Source of the DNA: SIG673 sp045660565
Lineage (GTDB): Bacteria; Bacillota; Clostridia; Oscillospirales; CAG-272
Assembly (NCBI GenBank): GCA_045660565.1
Contig: JAZRDX010000137.1
Coordinates: 1-7,546, forward strand
DNA: 7,546 nucleotides
Reading direction: 5' to 3'
Shown here: piece by piece, positions 1 through 5,870 of the stretch
How the letters are laid out: every line of letters begins with the position of its first letter
Position numbering within the stretch: position 1 is the first letter of the stretch
The notes under the pieces: generated by a model
What the model saw: the letters and a program-made list of their open reading frames with translations, nothing else
Told to the model about the DNA's origin: nothing
Database searches by the model: none
Made by a program: the position numbers and the translations under genes

Positions 1-1639
1 CGAAGAGGCTCTGATTTTGGGAATCAAGGGTAAGTGAGGTAAGCGAGGTGCAGCCCGAAAACGCCGATGTGCTAACCGTGGTAAGGGTAGCGGGAAGCGA
101 AACGCTCTCGATTTTACTTCCGCCAGCAAAAGCGTTTGCCGCAAGTATTGTGTCTCCGACAAGCGTTACCGTTTTAAGCGCGGTAGGAACGCTCGTGTTA
201 CTTGAACCGAATAATGCCTTAAGCTGTCCGCCACCGAGATTTGCGGTAAGGGTTGTAACCGCTGTGCAGCCCGAAAGAACGTAGCTTCCGAGCGTTGCCG
301 TGCTCGGGAATTTAACCGTCAAAAGACTTGTGCAGTTCTGGAAAGCATAGCTGCCTATTCTTTCGATACCCTCGGAGATCTCAATGGACTTTATATTCTT
401 TAAATCCTTAAACGCTCTGTCGGCAATCTCCTTAACGGGCTTTCCGTCGTAGGTATCGGGAATTAAGAATATGCTTCCCTTTGCCATTCCGAGGTCTGTA
501 AGTATGTAGTATGATTTATCCGAGGAAAGGGTGTATTCAAAGCCTTCACTCGTTTTTTCCTCGCCGTTTATAAGAAGCGTCTTTTCGGTTTTGTTCTGAT
601 TTCCGATAATACTTATTTCCGTCGCGGAGAAGCTTATTTTAACGGTTGGACTTCCGAGCGAAACGGGAGTAAGCTTAACGATAAAGGTTATAGTCTTATC
701 CCCCTCCTCAGGCTCGGGAATTTTGAAGCTTACGCTGATATTCCTTTCGGTATCGGTCTTGCTTTCACTGAACTGACCGCTTCCCGCCTCCTCAAGCGTT
801 CCGTCAACCACCGAAAGGGGCGAGACATTAACGTTAAGTAAAATCGTTTCATCAACGCTTTTTTCAATTAAGGATTTCACCTTGGCGGTAATAACCATAA
901 AGTACTCTTTGCCGACCTTCATATCGACCGAGCTTACAAGATTTGCTGTATTGTATCTTCCGTCGCCATAGTTTTCGGAGGTGAGATACGAGATATTCAG
1001 CTCGCTTAAGCTTACTTTTTCGGAATAGTAGGCATTCGCGGTCGCCGAATGACTGCTCGCGGTTCCATAGGTGTTTTTCTTAATCGTCGCGCCTACGTAA
1101 TATTCGGCGGAAAGCTTGAACTCCGCCTTCGCCACTATCTCAAGGAAAACGATAAACTGTGCCTCGGAGCTGCTCGAATGAGGCTCAACCTCATACGTAA
1201 CCATGCTTCCGCTATCTTCGCCAAAGTAAACACCGGCGCTGTTGCCGCCCGCGCTTCCGTAATCCGTAACCTCAAGAACATCGGCAATAAGGATTTCGGA
1301 ATCCCCTGTACGAAGCCTGAACTCACCGCCATTAAACTTAAGCTCGCTTCCGTCCGAGGTGGACGCCTTGGTGTAACCGACGATGTAGTAGGTCTCGCCT
1401 ATCGTCAATTCGTCAACCTTTGGAACCGTATATTCGTTTTTATCCTTTTTATCTTTTTCATCGTCCGTCGAAATCATATTAGTCTGAAAATCGTAAAAAT
1501 CGTCCGATTTTATTATGTAGCACTGATTGCTCGTTGACCCCTTGCTGCTTCCGCCGCCAAAAGAGCACCCGATAAGCGCTGTCGCAGCTAAGGCCACAAG
1601 CGCAAAGGCAACCATTGCCACTCTTAGTCTTTTTTTCAC
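1..1639 (-). CDS. LRR_5 (BspA-like) surface lipoprotein A, 3' end outside window
   Basis: The reading frame is open for 546 codons from a GTG at 1639-1637 to the window edge, so the C-terminus is missing. The GTG start is chosen because AGGGAG lies 6 nt upstream and it gives a full lipoprotein signal: KKR, a hydrophobic stretch, then lipobox LIGC with Cys25. The next ATG (residue 9) would remove the positive N-region. After a Gly/Ser stretch comes CYIIK (Cys40), then an acidic/basic linker (59-68). Two similar beta-rich units follow at about 80-185 (GETYY) and 241-346 (GKEYF). The LRR_5 repeats begin at about residue 402 with AF..C..L units. The sequence is very close to B: in the block starting VDGTLE, 28 of 32 residues match. 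By comparison with B, about 350 residues are missing. The gene has its own promoter, unlike C and B. Surface anchoring is a firm inference; adhesion is only the family's usual role. Confidence 0.9.
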   Translation of the reverse strand, partial: MKKRLRVAMVAFALVALAATALIGCSFGGGSSKGSTSNQCYIIKSDDFYDFQTNMISTDDEKDKKDKNEYTVPKVDELTIGETYYIVGYTKASTSDGSELKFNGGEFRLRTGDSEILIADVLEVTDYGSAGGNSAGVYFGEDSGSMVTYEVEPHSSSSEAQFIVFLEIVAKAEFKLSAEYYVGATIKKNTYGTASSHSATANAYYSEKVSLSELNISYLTSENYGDGRYNTANLVSSVDMKVGKEYFMVITAKVKSLIEKSVDETILLNVNVSPLSVVDGTLEEAGSGQFSESKTDTERNISVSFKIPEPEEGDKTITFIVKLTPVSLGSPTVKISFSATEISIIGNQNKTEKTLLINGEEKTSEGFEYTLSSDKSYYILTDLGMAKGSIFLIPDTYDGKPVKEIADRAFKDLKNIKSIEISEGIERIGSYAFQNCTSLLTVKFPSTATLGSYVLSGCTAVTTLTANLGGGQLKALFGSSNTSVPTALKTVTLVGDTILAANAFAGGSKIESVSLPATLTTVSTSAFSGCTSLTSLTLDSQNQSLF

Positions 1640-1645
1640 CGTAAT

Positions 1646-1651
1646 CTCCCT
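1646..1651 (-). promoter_or_regulatory. Ribosome binding site of A
   Basis: AGGGAG lies 6 nt before the GTG at 1639. It decides the start of A in favour of GTG over the in-frame ATG eight codons later. Confidence 0.75.
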
Positions 1652-1686
1652 TTCCGCCACCTTTTAGGTAACATGTTCTTTTTATA

Positions 1687-1706
1687 TACGCGCCTTTGCG
1701 CGCGTA
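1687..1706 (-). promoter_or_regulatory. GC-rich hairpin near the 5' end of the A transcript
   Basis: TACGCGC (1706-1700) pairs perfectly with GCGCGTA (1693-1687) around a 6-nt GCAAAG loop. It starts about 11 nt after the predicted transcription start and has no U-run, so it is not a terminator. A stem this close to the 5' end could stabilise the messenger; that role is inference. Confidence 0.6.
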
Positions 1707-1724
1707 ATAAATATATTCTACACC

Positions 1725-1753
1725 ATTATATCACATATTAGTTTTTTTGTCAA
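1725..1753 (-). promoter_or_regulatory. Consensus sigma-70/sigma-A promoter for A
   Basis: On the minus strand, TTGACA (1753-1748) is followed after exactly 17 bp by TATAAT (1730-1725), with TG one base before it (extended -10). Both hexamers are perfect consensus. Transcription should begin at about 1717-1719, giving a leader of about 78 nt. The spacer and surroundings are AT-rich with a run of seven A. It is very probably a strong housekeeping promoter driving A independently of D-C-B. Confidence 0.9.
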
Positions 1754-1815
1754 CCGTATATTACAAATGAAAGCATTTTTTTAGCAATAAACCGACAAAT
1801 CCACGTCGGATAAGC

Positions 1816-1887
1816 AAAAACACCCTCGCGGAAAACATATAAGTCAGGTCAAGAGCCTGTCCGTTGTTTTCCCCACAGAGGGTGTTT
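1816..1887 (-). terminator. Compound stem-loop terminator after B
   Basis: On the minus strand, AAACACCCTC (1887-1878) pairs perfectly with GAGGGTGTTT (1827-1818), and inside it TGGGGAAAACA has a further 8-bp pairing (1872-1865 with 1837-1830). A small 4-bp inner stem (1859-1856 with 1848-1845) tops it. The 3' arm runs into TTTTT (1820-1816), as in an intrinsic terminator. It sits 80 nt after the B stop and upstream of the A promoter, so it would separate the two transcription units. The stem is unusually long and carries an internal loop. Confidence 0.7.
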
Positions 1888-1966
1888 ATACATTTACTTT
1901 TAAAGAAGCAATCGCCTGTCGAACCACACGTTTTAGCTCATCCCAAAACGAATAAGCTCTAAGAGA

Positions 1967-4675
1967 TCACTTGTTTCCGCTTCCCGCAGGACGTATACAT
2001 ACGCTGTTATCTGACTTATAATACACTACACCGTTCTTTGAATAGAACTTGGCGTTATCCTCGTCCACGGTAATCGATTTAAGGCTCGTGCAATCCTTGA
2101 AAGCCGTCGTGGAAAGCGAGGTAACCGTCGCGGGAATGGTTATCGAGGTAAGACCGCTGTTTTCAAATGCTATCGGATCAATTATACGAAGTGTATCGGG
2201 GAGGGTTATCGACTTTAAGCTCTTACATCCGCTGAACGCGCCTTCGCAGATGTATTCAACTCCGCTCGGAATTACAACAGAAGCGAGAGCGGTACAGCCC
2301 TCAAAGACGTGCGGCTGAATATATATTTCACCTGCGGGTATCGTTATCGCGGCAAGCTTTACGCAGTCCTTGAACGCATAATCACTAAGCTCGGTAATTA
2401 CGCTTGGCATTACCACCGAGGTAAGAGACGAGCATCCCTCAAACGCCCTCTCGCCTATTTCCGTTACACTGCTCGGGATTTTCAGCGTTTTAAGCGCTTT
2501 GCAGTTCTTGAACGCAAGTCCCGCGATAGCCGTTATACCGCTCGGCAGGGTGATTTCGGAAAGACTTACGCAGCCACTGAACGCCGCTCCGCCTATTGAA
2601 ACAACAGTGCTCGGAATATTTACGGTTTTAAGTGCCTTGCAGCCGTTAAAAGCGTTATACGGGATAGCGGTAACTGTATCGGGGAGTACGACCTCGGTAA
2701 GCTTTTCGGCGCCCGAGAATACGGGAGCTTCACTGCCGGTCGTAACCTTAGCGGTTACGAGGTTCACCACGTTAATTTCATTAAAAAGGAAACGGGGACC
2801 GCGCGCTCCCATCGGCGCAAGTCCTTTGACCGTACCTATAAACCTGGTAGCGCTATCGGGGACCGTTATATCGTTTACGGTAGACATATCGCCGCCCGGG
2901 ATGCTTACAACGCCCTCTGGGTAGTTCATAATTCCCGGGAATACGCTAACCCAGCCGAGCGCTGATACTGTTGCCTTGTCGTAAAGTATTCCGCACTGAA
3001 CGAAGATATTTTGATTTTGAGAGTCAACGGTAAGTGAGGCAAGAGAGGAGCAATCGGAAAACGCGCCGCTGCCTACCGTGGTGAGCGTTTCGGGGAGAGA
3101 TATGCTTTCTATCATACTTCCGCCTGCAAATGCCGAAGCGGCAAGAGTGGTACTGCCGACTATCTCTACCGTCTTAAGTGAGGAGGGTATGCTTGAATTT
3201 CCCTCGCCAAACAGCTGCTTTAGCTGTTTTCCGTTAAGGTTTACCGTAAGAGAAGCAAGTGAAGAACAGCCGGCAAAGACATAATTGCCTACCGTTGCGG
3301 TGCTTGGCAGCTTTGCCGTTAAAAGGTTAGTACATCCGCGGAAGGCGTTTTCGCCTATTTTTTCTATGCCCTCGGAAACCTCAAGCGTTCTCATATTTTT
3401 AACGTCTCTGAACGCGCCCTCGGCTATCTCCTTTACAGGCTTACTGTTATACTGCGCGGGGATAAGAAAGCTACTGCTACCGCTCGCTGAGCCGACGCCT
3501 TCGAGGATATAGTACGTCTTATCGTCGGAAAGTCTGTATTCAAAGCCCTCGCTCGTCATTTCCACTCCGTCAATCGATAGGTTACAGACGGTGTCGCTTC
3601 TGCCGTCTCCGAGTATACTTACCTGATACGCGGAGAAGCTTACGTTTACGTTAGGCTCGCCTGTTGCTACCGGAATAAGCTTTACAATACACGTTATCTT
3701 CTTTTCGCCCTCCGATTTTTCGGGTATTTTAAAGCTTACGCTTATATTCTTTTCGGTATCCGTTTTGCTTTCATTAAAGTTACCGCTTCCCGCCACCTCA
3801 AGCGTTCCGTCAACAAGCGTTAGCGGCAGCTTTACGTCAAGCGAAAAGGTCTCTCCGGCACTTTTCTCAATTTTGGAATTTACGTTGGCAATAAGAATCA
3901 TATAATAAATCTTACCGACCTTCATATTAAGCGTATCCTTAATAGCCGATGCGTCGTAGCTTCCGTTTATGTAATCCTTGCCATCGATATACTGTACCGT
4001 TACGTTTGAAATATCGATTTTTTTGGCGAAATAAACGGTACCCCTATTCTCCGAAACGGAGTTTGCGCGGTCAAAAAACGCTCCGTTGTAGGTCTTGTAT
4101 CTCGAACCGACTACCTGGTATCTTATATCAAGCGTTACCTCCGCTTTAGGCTCTATTACGAGATACGAGACAAACTCCATCTGTCCGCTGTTTGCCGTAG
4201 GAACGACGTTATAGAACATCACCTTGTCATTGGCTTCCGCTTCGGTATCACGGTTTATACGAACGCTTGAGCCGCCGCCGCAAATGTCGTAGCCGGCATC
4301 CACAACGTCAATAGCATCGCTTATCGGCACGCTGGCGGTAAGGGTAAATCCGCAGTTATCCCAGAACTCAATAACGCTGTCGTCCTTGGTAAATGCATAT
4401 GTATACCCGACTACGTAATACCGCTCCCCTGCCGTCAGGGTTTCAACGTAGGGAACACGGTACGGCTCCTCATCCTTCTTTTTTTCTTTCTCTTCCGGCT
4501 CACGCAGCGTATATCTGTTTTTAAACTCGGCATAGTCGGACTCTTTAATTATATAACAGACGTTGGAGGTATCCCCCTCCTTTGATTTGTTCTCCTTTGA
4601 ACAGCCGAAAAGGACTGCTCCCGTAAGCGCCGCGAGGGTTAAAATACACAGCGCAAATTTAAATTTTTTCAGCAT
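1967..4675 (-). CDS. LRR_5 (BspA-like) surface lipoprotein B, complete, 902 aa
   Basis: The start ATG has AGGAG 6 nt upstream. The signal peptide ends in lipobox LFGC (Cys25). A short Lys/Glu-rich stretch, CYIIK (Cys40) and a charged linker (about 58-70) follow. Two beta-rich units lie at about 82-191 (GERYYVVGYT) and 252-356 (GKIYYMI), joined by a conserved YINGSYDAS segment. From 413 to 550 there are LRR_5 repeats, one interrupted by a loop near 480-508. A 118-residue insert (551-668, with QCGILY, IPGGDMS and GSEAP) separates them from nine regular units of 22-23 residues (669-873). The protein ends with NGVVYY and IRPAG. There is no sortase motif or C-terminal membrane segment, so the N-terminal lipid is the only visible anchor. 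LRR_5 proteins such as Tannerella BspA and Treponema LrrA bind host matrix or other bacteria; the ligand here is unknown. It is last in the D-C-B run. Confidence 0.93.
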   Translation of the reverse strand: MLKKFKFALCILTLAALTGAVLFGCSKENKSKEGDTSNVCYIIKESDYAEFKNRYTLREPEEKEKKKDEEPYRVPYVETLTAGERYYVVGYTYAFTKDDSVIEFWDNCGFTLTASVPISDAIDVVDAGYDICGGGSSVRINRDTEAEANDKVMFYNVVPTANSGQMEFVSYLVIEPKAEVTLDIRYQVVGSRYKTYNGAFFDRANSVSENRGTVYFAKKIDISNVTVQYIDGKDYINGSYDASAIKDTLNMKVGKIYYMILIANVNSKIEKSAGETFSLDVKLPLTLVDGTLEVAGSGNFNESKTDTEKNISVSFKIPEKSEGEKKITCIVKLIPVATGEPNVNVSFSAYQVSILGDGRSDTVCNLSIDGVEMTSEGFEYRLSDDKTYYILEGVGSASGSSSFLIPAQYNSKPVKEIAEGAFRDVKNMRTLEVSEGIEKIGENAFRGCTNLLTAKLPSTATVGNYVFAGCSSLASLTVNLNGKQLKQLFGEGNSSIPSSLKTVEIVGSTTLAASAFAGGSMIESISLPETLTTVGSGAFSDCSSLASLTVDSQNQNIFVQCGILYDKATVSALGWVSVFPGIMNYPEGVVSIPGGDMSTVNDITVPDSATRFIGTVKGLAPMGARGPRFLFNEINVVNLVTAKVTTGSEAPVFSGAEKLTEVVLPDTVTAIPYNAFNGCKALKTVNIPSTVVSIGGAAFSGCVSLSEITLPSGITAIAGLAFKNCKALKTLKIPSSVTEIGERAFEGCSSLTSVVMPSVITELSDYAFKDCVKLAAITIPAGEIYIQPHVFEGCTALASVVIPSGVEYICEGAFSGCKSLKSITLPDTLRIIDPIAFENSGLTSITIPATVTSLSTTAFKDCTSLKSITVDEDNAKFYSKNGVVYYKSDNSVCIRPAGSGNK
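2057..2671 (-). repeat. C-terminal LRR_5 repeat block of B, nine units
   Basis: Nine consecutive units of about 69 bp encode residues 669-873 with the pattern xxIxxxAFxxCxxLxxixlPxxv. The eighth is one residue short (AFENSGL, lacking the Cys). The DNA copies have diverged, so this is a protein-level repeat rather than a recent tandem duplication. Confidence 0.9.
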
Positions 4676-4681
4676 ACCTAT

Positions 4682-4686
4682 CTCCT
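4682..4686 (-). promoter_or_regulatory. Ribosome binding site of B
   Basis: AGGAG lies 6 nt before the ATG at 4675, in the 46-bp gap after C. The gap has no promoter-like hexamer pair, which supports co-transcription with C. Confidence 0.75.
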
Positions 4687-4721
4687 ATTTGCATAACAAT
4701 TTTCCAAAATCGAAAAATACT

Positions 4722-5849
4722 TTATCCGTTACCCGTAACCTCTGTGCTGACGTTAACAATCCTGTTTTCTCCAACCACGCTTATATTGCTGTCCGAGAAA
4801 AAGGCGATGTATGTGTACAGATTTTCGACAGCGGCAGGCTTAAGCTTAACTATAACCGTAAATTCTTTTTCCTCCTCTGCGTTTTCGGGAAGCTTGAATT
4901 CGACGGTGATAAATCTTGTATCGTTATTCGTTTTTTCGGTATACGTACCACTGCTCGCGGTTTCAAGCGTTGCAAAAGCACTCGAGGACGGGAGCACCGC
5001 GATCTCAAGCGATACGCTTTTTCCATCGCTTTGGCTAAGGCGCGGCTTAAGCTTTCCCGTTATAACCATATAATAGGTTTCACCTATCTTCGCATCTACC
5101 GTGCTTTGCAGACTTGCCTCGTCGTATTTTCCGTTAACGTAATTACCGCTCGTAAGATACGAGACCTTCATATCAACAAGGTCAACCTTGTCCGCGTGGT
5201 AGGAATCAACCGTTATCTCCGCGACTTTTCCGTACCCATAGTTGCCTTTCGTCCGAGTTGCGTTCATTCCGTAGGTGAGCTTAATCCTCATATCCTCATA
5301 CGGTGTAAACATAATGTACGTGCAGATTTCCGCTTTTCTGCCGCCCTCCGGTACCGTTACCTCGTAGTGTAAGTAATAATCGTCGGAATCGCTTATGCGC
5401 TCTATGCTTGGCTTGTGGCTGTCAATGGGGATGTAGCTCTCGTAGGCGGCGCCGAGATAGATTTCTCCGTCCTTTTCATCACTGAAGTCAAATCCGCTGC
5501 CGCGCTCAAATTCCACGGGGCTTCTGTCGTTGGTCTCGGCAACGGTGTATCCTACCGCGTAATACGTTTCGCCGACGTTTAGTTCGGTAACTGACGTATA
5601 TTTATCCTTCCACTTTTTAACGGACTTTCCGGACTCAACGTCTTTTTTCAGATTTTGAAAATCACCTTCACTTAGAATATAAGCAACGCTGTACCCGCCG
5701 TTTTTGATATACGCATCCACGTTATCCGGATTGGTGGAGGAATCATCTCCCTCGGAGGAGCAGCCGAAAAACACCGTTCCGATAAGTGCGATAATGGGTA
5801 ACGCACACAGCGCGCGCTTTAATTTTTTTAGCATTGTGCCAGAACTCAT
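4722..5849 (-). CDS. LRR-less paralogous lipoprotein C with two beta-rich units, 375 aa
   Basis: This matches the N-terminal halves of A and B and then stops with no LRR. It has a signal peptide with lipobox FFGC, a Ser/Asp-rich linker, the AYIL segment (equivalent to CYIIK, but without the Cys), unit 1 at about 91-200 (GETYYAVGYT), the YVNGKYDEAS connector, and unit 2 at about 253-360 (GETYYMV). The start is uncertain. The ATG at 5849 has AAAGGAG upstream at a long 11-nt spacing and puts the lipid Cys at residue 30. The ATG at 5834 begins MLKK as in B and puts it at residue 25 as in A and B, but has no good ribosome site. It lies 21 bp after D and 46 bp before B, so it is probably co-transcribed with both. 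The lack of LRRs could be ancestral, a deletion, or a deliberate short form; no LRR remnant is seen in the gap to B. The function is unknown. Confidence 0.9.
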   Translation of the reverse strand: MSSGTMLKKLKRALCALPIIALIGTVFFGCSSEGDDSSTNPDNVDAYIKNGGYSVAYILSEGDFQNLKKDVESGKSVKKWKDKYTSVTELNVGETYYAVGYTVAETNDRSPVEFERGSGFDFSDEKDGEIYLGAAYESYIPIDSHKPSIERISDSDDYYLHYEVTVPEGGRKAEICTYIMFTPYEDMRIKLTYGMNATRTKGNYGYGKVAEITVDSYHADKVDLVDMKVSYLTSGNYVNGKYDEASLQSTVDAKIGETYYMVITGKLKPRLSQSDGKSVSLEIAVLPSSSAFATLETASSGTYTEKTNNDTRFITVEFKLPENAEEEKEFTVIVKLKPAAVENLYTYIAFFSDSNISVVGENRIVNVSTEVTGNG

Positions 5850-5860
5850 TTGCCGAAATA

Positions 5861-5867
5861 CTCCTTT
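5861..5867 (-). promoter_or_regulatory. Ribosome binding site of C with wide spacing
   Basis: AAAGGAG begins four bases after the D stop codon. Its spacing is 11 nt to the ATG at 5849 and 26 nt to the ATG at 5834. The first is usable but long and the second is too far, so this site favours the longer form of C, against the alignment with B. Confidence 0.6.
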
Positions 5868-5870
5868 ATT

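Larger units (their letters stand above)
1640..1966 (-). other. 327-bp intergenic region between B and A
   Basis: This is the only non-coding stretch over 300 bp. In the direction of transcription it holds a B 3' trailer of about 80 nt with a weak 7-bp hairpin (1952-1958 pairing with 1935-1941, no U-run), the compound terminator stem-loop, a promoter for A, and the A leader with a 5' hairpin and ribosome site. I see no small ORF, tRNA or recognisable riboswitch on either strand. Confidence 0.8.

Noticed and set aside
1049..1537. Plus-strand open frame of 162 codons opposite A, and a minus-strand frame at 1135-1332
   Set aside because: Both overlap A in the wrong frame. A is supported throughout by similarity to B.
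1640..1966. Invertible promoter segment, as known for some gut surface genes
   Set aside because: No matching inverted repeats flank the promoter; the hairpins on either side have unrelated sequences.
2057..2671. Regular spacing of about 69 bp as a CRISPR or satellite array
   Set aside because: The units are diverged, in frame and encode LRR_5 repeats, with no identical repeat and unique spacer pattern.
4676..4721. Terminator between C and B (TTTTC and GAAAA arms)
   Set aside because: The 5-bp AT-rich stem has no U-run after it and is too weak.
4563..5372. Long plus-strand open frame of 269 codons opposite C and the start of B
   Set aside because: It lies antisense across two clear genes and their gap, has no lipoprotein or domain signal and low-complexity Arg-rich composition, and is explained by the codon use of the minus-strand genes.
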